Translations under genes and position numbers: made by a program
Shown here: positions 15,980 to 24,150 of the stretch, piece by piece
Numbering within the stretch: the stretch's first letter is position 1
How the letters are laid out: every line of letters starts with the position of its first letter
The notes under the pieces: generated by a model
Databases searched by the model: none
Told to the model about the DNA's origin: nothing
What the model saw: only the letters and a program-made list of their open reading frames with translations
Source of the DNA: an uncultured Clostridia bacterium
Lineage (GTDB): Bacteria; Bacillota; Clostridia; Oscillospirales; CAG-272
DNA: 45,087 bases
Direction of reading: 5' to 3'
Assembly (NCBI GenBank): GCA_947586625.1
Contig: CANPXS010000004.1
Coordinates: 1 to 45,087, forward strand

Positions 15980-16008
15980 ATTATAACATAAATTTTTCCT
16001 TTTGACTA
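15980..16008 (-). promoter_or_regulatory. ppdK: Distal ppdK promoter
   Basis: Minus strand TAGTCA (16003-16008), 17-base spacer, TATAAT (15980-15985) with a TG extension. It repeats the core of the proximal promoter 134 bases away. Confidence 0.55.
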
Positions 16009-16081
16009 CCCCTTTTTTTACATTTTCTATGATTTTACGAAATATGATACAAGTTTGAAGCAAATATATGATACAGAATTG

Positions 16082-16105
16082 AAAAGGGGCCCGTTACCGA
16101 GCCCC
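16082..16105 (-). terminator. Terminator overlapping the spoIVB stop codon
   Basis: GGGGC-mismatch-CG stem around a short loop followed by TTTTC on the minus strand. The stop codon TAA is inside the loop region. Confidence 0.65.
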
Positions 16106-17137
16106 GTGAGATGATGCGCCGTCTATCATGTTTTCGATGAATATACCGAATCCGCGCGTTGGGTCGTTTATCATGACGTGTGTCACGGCCCCTATCAGCT
16201 TTCCGTTTTGCAGTATCGGCGAGCCCGACATGCCCTGCACGATGCCGCCCGTGCGCGCTATCAGCTCTTCGTCGGTCACTGTGATGATGAAGCTTTTGTT
16301 GTCGCGCGACGAGCGGTTTATATCGGATATGACTGCCGAATAGTCGTGGGTGTCGCCGTCGGCGAGCGTACACCGTATCACGACGTCGCCGCTCCTGACC
16401 TCGTCTCGTGATGCGATATCGGCATGTTCGCCGCCGTTCGGTATCTTCTCGAACGTACCGTAGACGCCGGTCTCGGTGTTCTTGTCGACGCTGCCCGTGT
16501 CGTTCGTGCCGAAGCAGCCCTTTAATTCACCGGGAGTGCCGGCTTCGCCCTTTTCGATGCCGAGTATCCTGACGTCGGTCACGCGTCCCGACGAAAGCGG
16601 TATGAGCTCGCCCGTATCAGCGTCGCAGATGCCGTGTCCGAGTCCTGCGAAGAATCCGCTGTTTTCATCGTAAAACGTCACCGTGCCGATGCCGGCGGCG
16701 CTGTCGCGCACCCACATTCCCGCGCGCGGGACGCCGTTTTTATCCGGCGCGGGAGTCAGCGTTGCCGTCATACGTTTGCCGCCGCGCTCGAATACGATCT
16801 CGACAGCTTTGCCGCCGCTCTTTGAGATAATGTCGACGAGCTCGTCAGAGCCGTCGACAGGTTCGCCGTCGACGGTGATTATTACATCGCGCGGCAAAAG
16901 TCCCGCGTCCTTGGCGGGGCAGACGGCGCCGTCCTTCGTTTCGACGTCGCCGAGTCCGGCGACTGTCAGTCCCTCCGTTTTGAATCTGACGCCGAACGGC
17001 ATGCCGCCGACGCACAGTCCGTCGTCACCGATGTCCGCCGCCGATACGCCTGCGGCAAGTGTCAACGCTGCCGCCGCCGTCAGCAGTATCGATACGGCGC
17101 GCGCCGCCGCTACGCGCCATTTATTATTAGTCCGCAT
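16094..17137 (-). CDS. spoIVB: SpoIVB serine peptidase, sigma-K checkpoint protease
   Basis: Made in the forespore and exported to the intermembrane space, where it cleaves SpoIVFA to trigger pro-sigma-K processing. The 347-aa product has an N-terminal export/anchor segment (about residues 10-34), a PDZ domain (about 85-140, with GLLPRDVIITVDGEPV) and the S55 peptidase domain. Catalytic elements are present: His in FFAGLGHGICD, and the serine motif GIVQGMSGSP at about 300-307, followed by GAVTHVMINDPTRGFGIFIE. The start 17137 places the signal segment at the N-terminus; the track start at 17197 adds 20 residues without a better ribosome site. It lies 134 bases downstream of sigG, its expected activator, and not beside spo0A as in Bacillus. 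Confidence 0.95.
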   Translation of the reverse strand: MRTNNKWRVAAARAVSILLTAAAALTLAAGVSAADIGDDGLCVGGMPFGVRFKTEGLTVAGLGDVETKDGAVCPAKDAGLLPRDVIITVDGEPVDGSDELVDIISKSGGKAVEIVFERGGKRMTATLTPAPDKNGVPRAGMWVRDSAAGIGTVTFYDENSGFFAGLGHGICDADTGELIPLSSGRVTDVRILGIEKGEAGTPGELKGCFGTNDTGSVDKNTETGVYGTFEKIPNGGEHADIASRDEVRSGDVVIRCTLADGDTHDYSAVISDINRSSRDNKSFIITVTDEELIARTGGIVQGMSGSPILQNGKLIGAVTHVMINDPTRGFGIFIENMIDGASSHGAR

Positions 17138-17172
17138 AATATATTGAATATCCTTAAAAGCCACCGATTTGT

Positions 17173-17194
17173 AAAACCGCCGCGTGTGCGGCGG
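17173..17194 (-). terminator. Terminator of sigG
   Basis: Seven-bp stem CCGCCGC-GTGT-GCGGCGG followed on the minus strand by TTTTAC. It lies between sigG and spoIVB. Confidence 0.65.
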
Positions 17195-17271
17195 CAATTA
17201 TAATCTTCCCGCACGCGCGCCGCATTATGATATGAAAATATTTTGCGCGGTTGAAACAGAGGTAATTTTTG

Positions 17272-18045
17272 TCAGATATATTTCCTTATCGTGTCGAGAG
17301 CGCCCTTTTCGAGGCGCGACACCTGCGCCTGCGATATGCCTATCTCGGCGGCTATCTCCATCTGTGTCTTGCCTCTGTAATAGCGCGCCTCGATTATGGC
17401 GCGTTCACGGTCGCCGAGCTTACGCAGAGCTTCGCGCAGCGCTATATCCTCGAGCCACGACTCGTCTGAGCCGGATTCGTCCGATATTTGGTCCATCACA
17501 TATACGCAGTCGCCGCCGTCCTGGTAAAGCGGCTCGTAGAGCGAAACCGGGTCGACGATAGCCTCGAGCGCCTCGGACACGTCCTCGACCTTTTCGCCGA
17601 GCGAGTCCGCGATCTCCTCGACCGTCGGTTCGCGTCCGCGTTCGCGCGTCAGCCGCTCCTTTTCGCCGAGCGCCTTGTACGCGAGATCGCGCAGCGAACG
17701 GCTGACGCGTATCATCGCGTTGTCGCGCAGATAGCGCCGTATCTCGCCGATTATCATCGGAACCGCATACGTCGACAACTCGACCTCCTTCGTCACGTCG
17801 AAGTTGTCGATTGCCTTGAGAAGTCCTATGCAACCGACCTGGAACAGATCGTCCATGTTCTCGCGTCTGCCCGAGAACCGCTGTATTATCGACAGCACAA
17901 GACGAAGATTCCCCGAAAACAGCTCGTCCCGCGCACTCTCGTCGCCCTCCTTCATTTTAAGTAACAGCTCACGCTTTTCCTCCCCCGTCAGCGTTTTGAG
18001 CTTCGACGTGTTCACGCCGCATATCTCGACCTTGCCGTAATACAT
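17272..18045 (-). CDS. sigG: RNA polymerase sporulation sigma factor sigma-G
   Basis: Late forespore sigma factor. The 257-aa product matches SigG from end to end: the diagnostic N-terminus KVEICGVNTSKLKTL, region 2 with DDLFQVGCIGLLKAIDNFD and STYAVPMIIGEIRRYLRD, region 3 SRSLRDLAYKALGEKERL, and region 4 ending GKTQMEIAAEIGISQAQVSRLEKGA. VEICGV and YVMDQISDE distinguish it from SigF. The usual upstream sigE/spoIIGA genes are absent; the divergent neighbour is the MarR-ABC exporter operon. A possible forespore-type promoter lies upstream. Confidence 0.97.
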   Translation of the reverse strand: MYYGKVEICGVNTSKLKTLTGEEKRELLLKMKEGDESARDELFSGNLRLVLSIIQRFSGRRENMDDLFQVGCIGLLKAIDNFDVTKEVELSTYAVPMIIGEIRRYLRDNAMIRVSRSLRDLAYKALGEKERLTRERGREPTVEEIADSLGEKVEDVSEALEAIVDPVSLYEPLYQDGGDCVYVMDQISDESGSDESWLEDIALREALRKLGDRERAIIEARYYRGKTQMEIAAEIGISQAQVSRLEKGALDTIRKYI

Positions 18046-18083
18046 TGCCCACCCCGATTTTCAAATATTTTTCTTTCGATAAA

Positions 18084-18113
18084 AGTATTGCCCCGAGCGG
18101 CGTTCGTTAATAC
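18084..18113 (-). promoter_or_regulatory. sigG: Candidate sigma-F/G-type promoter of sigG
   Basis: Minus strand GTATT (18109-18113), 14-base spacer, GGGGCAATACT (18084-18094), resembling sigma-F sites (GYATA, then GG-rich -10). No sigma-A promoter is evident here. This is a pattern match by eye only. Confidence 0.35.
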
Positions 18114-18209
18114 AAAAAGACGGGCGGGTAATTTTACCTTTTGCGTCGGTTCATATTCAGTTCACAAAATCGCAAAATGTAAACAATTTATGAATAAAGC
18201 GTTTAGTAC

Positions 18210-18238
18210 TTGAAAAAAGTGGGATTCAATGATATACT
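18210..18238 (+). promoter_or_regulatory. Promoter of the marR-ABC exporter operon
   Basis: TTGAAA (18210-18215), 17-base spacer, TATACT (18233-18238); the predicted start is near 18245, inside the palindrome at 18243-18264. Confidence 0.8.
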
Positions 18239-18242
18239 CATT

Positions 18243-18264
18243 GATAATTCGAGAACGAATTATC
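18243..18264. promoter_or_regulatory. Palindromic operator for the MarR regulator
   Basis: Perfect 9-bp inverted repeat GATAATTCG-N4-CGAATTATC. It begins 4 bases after the -10 box and covers the predicted transcription start, a position expected of a repressor site. Its size and AT-rich dyad fit MarR-family operators. Autoregulation by the first gene of the operon is the natural inference. Confidence 0.75.
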
Positions 18265-18297
18265 TCACATTCCACAGTGACGAAAGGAACAAACGAA

Positions 18298-18819
18298 ATG
18301 GCAGAGAGAAGAGCAAACTACACGGGCAAGGAGCACAATGAGCTCATTCGCCGTACGATGAGAAAAGAAGAGGACCGTCCGACGCCGGAGGTCACGCCGA
18401 TGATGCTGTTGCAGGAGATCACGCGCATCACGAGATGCATGACGGAAAAAGACGTCCCGACGCAGTCCATGCAGAACAGCAGCAGGCAGATACTGCGCGC
18501 GCTCGGTCATAAGGGCGGCATGTGCCAGCTCGACCTTGCGAAGATGACGCACCTCAAGCCTCCGACGATAAGCGTCGCGCTCCAGAAGATGGAGAGCGAG
18601 GGTCTTGTCACACGCGTCATCGACGAAAAGGACGGCAGAGCGACGCGAGTATATCTGACGGAGGCCGGAAACAGCATAAACGAAAAGGTCGTCGACCGCA
18701 TACGCGAGATAGACGCTGCGGCGATGCAGGGGGTGACGGAGGAGGAGAGCGCGGCTCTCGCCTCGGCGCTCATAAAGATACGCGACAATCTTAGGGCTTT
18801 CGCCGAATCCGAAAAGTAA
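18298..18819 (+). CDS. MarR-family transcriptional regulator of the adjacent ABC exporter
   Basis: The 173-aa winged-helix protein has recognition and wing region LKPPTISVALQKMESEGLVTRVIDEKDGRATRVYLTEAG, a standard MarR signature, flanked by helical dimerisation segments (RQILRALGHKGGM before, EESAALASALIKIRDNLRAF after). The start at 18298 follows AAAGGAAC; the track start (18229) overlaps the -10 box and operator. It is first in an operon with two ABC half-transporters, 22 bases before the next gene. By analogy with similar MarR-ABC operons, binding of a toxic compound would release it from the operator. The inducer is unknown. Confidence 0.9.
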   Translation: MAERRANYTGKEHNELIRRTMRKEEDRPTPEVTPMMLLQEITRITRCMTEKDVPTQSMQNSSRQILRALGHKGGMCQLDLAKMTHLKPPTISVALQKMESEGLVTRVIDEKDGRATRVYLTEAGNSINEKVVDRIREIDAAAMQGVTEEESAALASALIKIRDNLRAFAESEK

Positions 18820-18841
18820 AGATAGGGCATGGTGATTCGAG

Positions 18842-20629
18842 TTGAGACACAAGACACTTAAAGGATATCTCAAACCGTATTGGCTGCCGTCGATAATATC
18901 GCCGATCTTTATGCTCGGCGAGGTCTTCTGCGACCTGCTTTTGGCGCGGCTTATGGGACAGATTGTCAACGAGGGCGTACTCGCGCGTAACCAGGACGTC
19001 ATACTGCATTACGGTATGCTGATGCTGCTCGTCGCCGCGTGCGGCGGATTCATGGGCATATCGTGCGCGTGGACGGCGAGCGTTGCGTCGCAGGGCTTCG
19101 GCCACGATCTGCGGTGCGACATATTCCACCGCGTGATGTATCTGTCCGAGCAGCAGACGGACAAATTCACGACGGGTTCGCTCGTGACGCGTTTGACGAA
19201 CGATATAACGGTGCTTCAGGATATGGTGAACATGATACTGCGCATGTTTGTGCGCGCGCCCATGTTCTTCATCGGAGGCATAGTCATGACGCTGTCGCTC
19301 AACGTCCGCTTCGGATACGTTGTGCTCGCAGCGCTGCCCGTTTTGGCGGCGTCGGTCGTGGTAATGCTCAAAGTGGTCAATCCGATGTTTTCCAAAATTC
19401 AGACGAAGCTCGACCGCGTCAACGCTGTCGTTCAGGAAAACGTGAGCGGCGCGCGCGTCGTGAAAGCGTATACGCGCGAGGAGCACGAGATCGAGCGCTT
19501 CGACGCCGCGAACACCGACTTCCGCGATACGTCGTACAGAGTTTTCAAGATAATGGCGTACCTGATGCCGGTGATGAGCCTCGTAATGTATGCGGCGACG
19601 ATAGCGATATACTATCTCGGCTCGCAGCTCGTCAATGAGGCGGCGATGGTGGCGGCAGACGTGACGCTCGCATCGTTCCAGGTCGGAAGCGTCATGACGG
19701 CGGCGTCGTACATAACGCGCATACTTTCGTCGATAATGATGGTCAGCATGATGTTCCAGCAGATAGCGAGAGGCAAGGCGTCGGCGGACCGTGTGCGCGA
19801 GGTGCTTTTGTCTGCGCCCGTCATAGTCGGCGGCGACGCGGAGAATGGAAAGAGCGAATCCGGCGGAGAGGCGGAGACGGGGACAGTGGAGCTTCGCCAC
19901 GTATCGTTCCGCTATCCCGGTGCGTCCGGCGACTATGTACTCCACGACATCAATCTCAAGGTGAACAAGGGCGAAACTGTCGCCATAATCGGCGCGACGG
20001 GTTCGGGCAAGTCGTCGCTCGTGCAGCTTTTGCCGCGCTTCTACGACGCCGACGAAGGCGAGGTCTTGGTCGACGGCAGAAACGTAAAGGAATACGACCT
20101 CGACGCGTTGCGCCATAAGTTCGGATATGTGCTCCAGAAAGCGGAGCTGTTCTCGGGCTCGATCGCGGACAATATCCGTTGGGGCAACGACGAGGCGACC
20201 GACGACGAGGTAGTCGAGGCGGCGAAGATAGCGCAGGCAGACGATTTCATAATGTCGTTCAACGACGGCTACGGCGCTTACGTCGCCGAGAAGGGAACGT
20301 CCCTCTCCGGCGGTCAGAAGCAGCGAGTCTCGATAGCGCGCGCGATAGTGCGTCACCCGGAAATACTCGTGTTTGACGACAGCACGTCGGCGCTCGACTT
20401 AACGACGGAGGCAAAGCTGCAAAAGGCTCTCCGCGAGGGGCTCAAAGGTTCGACGGTCATAATGATAGCGCAGCGCATCGCGTCGGTCAAAAACGCGGAC
20501 AGGATAGCGGTGCTCGACCACGGCTCCGTCGTCGCGTTCGCGCCGCATGAGGAGCTGTTGCGCACGAGTCCCACATATCGTGACATTTACAGCTCGCAGA
20601 TGAAGAATTCGGACGGAGGTGCGGCGTGA
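18842..20629 (+). CDS. ABC exporter half-transporter, subunit with degenerate ATP site (BmrC/LmrC-like)
   Basis: The 595-aa product is a type IV ABC exporter half: six membrane segments (about residues 15-320) followed by the nucleotide-binding domain. Walker A is GATGSGKSSLV and the signature LSGGQKQR is canonical. The Walker B end reads VFDDSTSALD (Asp in place of the catalytic Glu) and the H-loop reads IAQRIA (Gln for His). These changes mark the degenerate-site partner of heterodimeric exporters. The only in-frame start after a stop is TTG 18842, six bases from GGTGA. The next gene overlaps it. It probably exports drugs or peptides; the substrate is unknown. Confidence 0.92.
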   Translation: MRHKTLKGYLKPYWLPSIISPIFMLGEVFCDLLLARLMGQIVNEGVLARNQDVILHYGMLMLLVAACGGFMGISCAWTASVASQGFGHDLRCDIFHRVMYLSEQQTDKFTTGSLVTRLTNDITVLQDMVNMILRMFVRAPMFFIGGIVMTLSLNVRFGYVVLAALPVLAASVVVMLKVVNPMFSKIQTKLDRVNAVVQENVSGARVVKAYTREEHEIERFDAANTDFRDTSYRVFKIMAYLMPVMSLVMYAATIAIYYLGSQLVNEAAMVAADVTLASFQVGSVMTAASYITRILSSIMMVSMMFQQIARGKASADRVREVLLSAPVIVGGDAENGKSESGGEAETGTVELRHVSFRYPGASGDYVLHDINLKVNKGETVAIIGATGSGKSSLVQLLPRFYDADEGEVLVDGRNVKEYDLDALRHKFGYVLQKAELFSGSIADNIRWGNDEATDDEVVEAAKIAQADDFIMSFNDGYGAYVAEKGTSLSGGQKQRVSIARAIVRHPEILVFDDSTSALDLTTEAKLQKALREGLKGSTVIMIAQRIASVKNADRIAVLDHGSVVAFAPHEELLRTSPTYRDIYSSQMKNSDGGAA

Positions 20630-22602
20630 TGAACGACAATGAAAAAAAGCCCGGCGCGGAAAAGTCCGAGACGGGTAAAAAGAATTTGTATCACGCGGAA
20701 AGACGCGAAATGAGTCTTGACGAGCTGAGGGAAGCGCAGAACAGTCAGAACCGCAACCGCGGTCCCGGTCCCGGAGGCGGCGGTCCGCGCGGCAGAGGCG
20801 GCATGATACGCGAAAAGCCGAAGGACACAAAGGGCACGATGCTGAAGCTCGTCCGCTACATAGGCAAGAGCGGCGGCGGACTTATCGCGATACTTCTCGT
20901 GATAATGCTGTTCACGACTGCGACGACGCTTATAACGCCCCGCATCGAGGGCAACCTCATCAACTGCATGACGCTCGGCGAGCTCGAGGACGGCACGGTC
21001 CGTCTACTCGTCGACTTTGACGGCGTTATTCTGTGGCTCGGCGTCATGGCGGTCATATATGTGCTCAACTGTATTCTTTCGCTCGTGCAGACGCTCGTAT
21101 CGGCGCGGCTGTCGCAGTGGACGGTATACAAGATGCGTTCGGACCTGTTCCGCCATATCGAATATCTTCCTATAAGGTACACGGACACGCACCCGCACGG
21201 CGACCTTATGAGCCGCATGACGAACGACGTCGACAACGTGTCGAACGCGATATCGCAGTCGATAACGTCGCTCATCTCGAGCGTGCTCACGCTTATCGGC
21301 GCGCTCGTTATGATAATCTGGTCGTGCCGCAAGGCGCCGGTCATGATAATTATCGCGATATGCACGATACCGATAACGTTCCTTTTGTCGGCGCTCCTTT
21401 CTAAGCTGATGCGCAAATACTTCGTCAAGCGTCAGGTGCTTCTCGGCAGCCTTAACGCGCAGGTCGAGGAGATGGTGACGGGTCACAAAACCGTCATGGC
21501 GTACGGCAAAGAAGACATGGCGATAGACGCGTTTGTCGAGACGAGCGAGGATTTCCGCAAGTGCTCGATAAAGGCTAACGTCTGGGGCGGCATCATGGGC
21601 CCCGTGATGAACGTCATAAACAACCTCAACTATCTGCTCGTAGCGGCGTTCGGCGGTTACTTCTGTATCAAGGGCGCGCTGCTCGTCGGCGACATCAACG
21701 CGATACTCAAATATTCGCAGCAGTTCTCGTTCCCGATATCGCAGATAGCGAACCAGTACGCGACGATCCTCACGGCTGTCGCGGGCGCGGAGCGCATATT
21801 CGCGATACTCGAATCGAAAAACGAGCCTGACGAGGGCAAGAGCAGTATCACCGTCGACGACATAAAGGGCAACATCGAGCTGAAAAACGTCGACTTCTCG
21901 TATAACGAAGGCGAGCCTGTGCTCAAAGGACTCGATCTGTCGGTCAAGCACGGTCAGAAGATAGCGATAGTCGGGGCGACGGGCTCGGGCAAGACGACGA
22001 TAGTCAATCTGATAACGCGGTTTTACGATATCGACGGCGGCTCGATAACGCTCGACGGCGTCGACCTTTACGACATACCGAAAAAGACGCTGCGCTCGGC
22101 AATAGCGATAGTTTTGCAGGACACGGTGCTGTTCTCCGACACTATCGGCGCCAATATCCGCTACGGCAAGCTCGACGCGACGGATGAGGAAGTCGTCGCG
22201 GCGGCGAGAACGGCGAACGCGGACGCGTTTGTGTCGCGTCTGCCGGATGGGTATAATACGATGCTGGCCGAGTCGGGTTCGAACATAAGCCAGGGGCAGC
22301 GTCAGCTTTTGTCGATAGCGAGAGCGGTGCTCGCCGACCCGAAGATACTGATACTCGACGAGGCGACGTCGTCGGTCGATACGCGCACCGAGATGCATAT
22401 CCAAGAGGCGATGTACAAGCTGATGGAGGGGCGCACGTCGCTCATCATCGCGCACCGACTGTCGACGATACGAGACGCGGACGTTATAGTCGTTATCGCG
22501 AACGGCAAGGTCGCGGAGGCGGGAAGTCACGAGGAGCTTCTCGAAGCGAAGGGCGAATATTACAAGCTCTATCAGTCCCAGTTCGCAGGCTTTGCGACGT
22601 GA
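20629..22602 (+). CDS. ABC exporter half-transporter, subunit with catalytic ATP site (BmrD/LmrD-like)
   Basis: The 657-aa partner of the preceding gene begins with a cytoplasmic N-terminal extension (about residues 1-65) containing a Gly/Pro/Arg-rich patch (about 45-58). Six membrane segments and the nucleotide-binding domain follow. Walker A GATGSGKTTIV, Walker B LILDEATSSVD with catalytic Glu, and H-loop IIAHRLST are intact, but the signature reads ISQGQRQ rather than LSGGQ. This is the complementary pattern expected of a heterodimer with one active and one degenerate site. ATG 20629 follows GGAGGTG and overlaps the upstream stop by one base, implying translational coupling. Confidence 0.92.
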   Translation: MNDNEKKPGAEKSETGKKNLYHAERREMSLDELREAQNSQNRNRGPGPGGGGPRGRGGMIREKPKDTKGTMLKLVRYIGKSGGGLIAILLVIMLFTTATTLITPRIEGNLINCMTLGELEDGTVRLLVDFDGVILWLGVMAVIYVLNCILSLVQTLVSARLSQWTVYKMRSDLFRHIEYLPIRYTDTHPHGDLMSRMTNDVDNVSNAISQSITSLISSVLTLIGALVMIIWSCRKAPVMIIIAICTIPITFLLSALLSKLMRKYFVKRQVLLGSLNAQVEEMVTGHKTVMAYGKEDMAIDAFVETSEDFRKCSIKANVWGGIMGPVMNVINNLNYLLVAAFGGYFCIKGALLVGDINAILKYSQQFSFPISQIANQYATILTAVAGAERIFAILESKNEPDEGKSSITVDDIKGNIELKNVDFSYNEGEPVLKGLDLSVKHGQKIAIVGATGSGKTTIVNLITRFYDIDGGSITLDGVDLYDIPKKTLRSAIAIVLQDTVLFSDTIGANIRYGKLDATDEEVVAAARTANADAFVSRLPDGYNTMLAESGSNISQGQRQLLSIARAVLADPKILILDEATSSVDTRTEMHIQEAMYKLMEGRTSLIIAHRLSTIRDADVIVVIANGKVAEAGSHEELLEAKGEYYKLYQSQFAGFAT

Positions 22603-22640
22603 TATGTAGTTTTACAGGGAAAAAACTTTTCGTAAAAAAC

Positions 22641-22668
22641 AGAAGAAGGGGCGTACGCCCCTTCTTCT
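22641..22668 (-). terminator. Terminator between convergent exporter and SDR genes
   Basis: A 28-bp perfect palindrome (arm AGAAGAAGGGGCGT). On the minus strand it is followed by a long T-run, so it terminates the SDR operon; on the plus strand the T-run is poor. Confidence 0.8.
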
Positions 22669-22689
22669 GTTCCAAACTGCAAGTATATT

Positions 22690-23337
22690 TTACCACACAA
22701 AATTCGACCGCGCTGCCTCGCCGTTGTCGATGAGAATGTCCTGCGCCGTCATCGACTTATTCGTGACGGTGACGAAGTATGCCCACTCGGCGATCTCCTC
22801 GGGCGACGCCCATTTGCGCAGAGGCGTTTCGTCCATTATCTGTGCCCATAGCTCCGGTGTGTTTATGACGTGGTCGTTCAACTCCGTGTATACGCCGCCT
22901 GGCGACAGACTGTTCGACGTCGCACCGTATGCGGCGAGCCGCAGCGCGGTATTCTTCATATACGCGACGACACCGCCCTTCGACGCGGCGTATTCGGGAA
23001 ATTCTGCGCCCGTCGACGCACTCGCGGACGCAATAAAGAGCACGCTTTTTATCCCGTCGTGAAACGCGAATTTTTCGGTCACGCGCATCGTGCCTTTGAG
23101 ATTGACGTCGATATCGTGCCCCGTGTTCTGCACGCCGGCGTTATTGATGAGAATGTCGACGCTGCCTATATCGGGAAGATCGCCAGTGAGGACGTCGGCG
23201 GTATAGTGCGTGTAGGCGGGATGCGTAATCGTCGGCAGAAGCACGTCGATGCCTGCGACGGTGTGACCGTAGGCGAGAAATTTCTCGGCGACGGCGCGTC
23301 CGATGCCGCGGCTCGTGCCTGTTATGAGCGTGAGCAT
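22690..23337 (-). CDS. Short-chain dehydrogenase/reductase (SDR)
   Basis: The 215-aa classical SDR has the cofactor motif TGTSRGIG at the N-terminus, NNAG (INNAGVQNTG), and the active-site YAASKGG with Tyr-x-x-x-Lys, preceded by a Ser in the strand ending ASASAST. The sequence GIDVLL after beta-2, with its acidic residue, favours NAD(H) over NADP(H). It is shorter than FabG (about 245), with a compact region between helices. It starts inside the end of the transporter gene (16-base overlap) and has GGAG eight bases before the ATG. The substrate is unknown. Confidence 0.85.
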   Translation of the reverse strand: MLTLITGTSRGIGRAVAEKFLAYGHTVAGIDVLLPTITHPAYTHYTADVLTGDLPDIGSVDILINNAGVQNTGHDIDVNLKGTMRVTEKFAFHDGIKSVLFIASASASTGAEFPEYAASKGGVVAYMKNTALRLAAYGATSNSLSPGGVYTELNDHVINTPELWAQIMDETPLRKWASPEEIAEWAYFVTVTNKSMTAQDILIDNGEAARSNFVW

Positions 23338-24074
23338 TGTTTTTTCTCCGTTATGTAATCAAAATATTCCTTGCCGACGCCGGCATTTTTCCATTTTTTG
23401 CATACGGTATAGCCGAGGTGCGAGAAGATGACCTCGCACAAAAGCTCGACCACCATGCCTGTCGCGGCGCATGTGACGCATTGAAGGAGCGACCAGCCGA
23501 AGAAAAAGTGGCTGACGATGAGGGCGAACGTAATATTGTCGGTGAACTGACCGACGGCGGTCGAGATGTATGTGCGGCACGCGTAAGCGGCGAATCCGTC
23601 CGTTTTCATCATTTTGCCGACGGCGAAATTGACGAAGTTGTTGACGAACGCGGACACGATGAACGCTATCGTGCTGCCGAGCAGCACGTACCACGTGCCG
23701 CCGACTGTCGCGTCGAGCGCATGGTTTATGACGTCCTCGCTGCCGTCGACGAACGATTCGCCCCAGACACCCGGCACTTTGCTCGATATGAAGAATATCG
23801 CGCATATGAGCAGGTTTACGGCGGAAGCAAACAGCGACGCTTCGGTCGCCGCCTTCGGTCCGAAATGTTTTGTGATGATGTCCATTGACAGAAAAGCGAT
23901 CCATGAGACGACTATTCCGCAGTCGAGGGCGAGCCAGTCGAAGGGGAGAGAAACGCTCTTGTTGGCGAGCAGATTCATCACGACGACGGACACGACGAAT
24001 ACCGACATAATAGACGACGGTATAGAGCGGAATAAGAGCGTGAGTTCACGGACCGTTGATTTGTTATTCGACAT
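23322..24074 (-). CDS. Queuosine-precursor (VUT family) transporter
   Basis: The 250-aa integral-membrane protein of the VUT/YhhQ (QPTR) family imports preQ0/preQ1 or queuine for tRNA modification. About six membrane segments are visible. Family marks are the SMDIITKHFGPKAA segment after the second membrane helix (compare D-I-x-x-E-x-Y/F-G) and the Asn/Phe-rich helix SAFVNNFVNFAVGK, followed by AYACRTYISTAVGQFTDNITFALI. It heads a two-gene operon with the SDR. Genes of this family are frequently controlled by preQ1 riboswitches, but the 70-nt leader here shows only a short hairpin. Specific substrate inferred. Confidence 0.8.
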   Translation of the reverse strand: MSNNKSTVRELTLLFRSIPSSIMSVFVVSVVVMNLLANKSVSLPFDWLALDCGIVVSWIAFLSMDIITKHFGPKAATEASLFASAVNLLICAIFFISSKVPGVWGESFVDGSEDVINHALDATVGGTWYVLLGSTIAFIVSAFVNNFVNFAVGKMMKTDGFAAYACRTYISTAVGQFTDNITFALIVSHFFFGWSLLQCVTCAATGMVVELLCEVIFSHLGYTVCKKWKNAGVGKEYFDYITEKKQCSRS

Positions 24075-24125
24075 AATGACACTTCCTTGTTTTTGTTTAG
24101 ATGGTTATCAAGCAACATCTTATTT

Positions 24126-24143
24126 GCGGTGATATTCTACCGC
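24126..24143 (-). promoter_or_regulatory. Hairpin at the 5' end of the transporter leader
   Basis: Five-bp stem GCGGT-N8-ACCGC directly after the predicted start. A second weak pairing, AGATG with CATCT, lies downstream. It does not match the preQ1-I consensus I know. Confidence 0.45.
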
Positions 24144-24150
24144 AGTGACT

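Noticed and set aside
18791-20356. 521-aa minus-strand ORF opposite the first ABC subunit
   Set aside because: Arg/His/Tyr-rich shadow of the ABC gene created by its codon bias; no domain, ribosome site or promoter.
21004-22530. 508-aa minus-strand ORF opposite the second ABC subunit
   Set aside because: Same kind of antisense shadow; implausible Arg/Tyr/His composition.
24075-24144. preQ1 class I riboswitch before the transporter gene
   Set aside because: Hairpin and A-rich tail are suggestive, but the conserved loop and tail bases of the class I aptamer that I know are not present.
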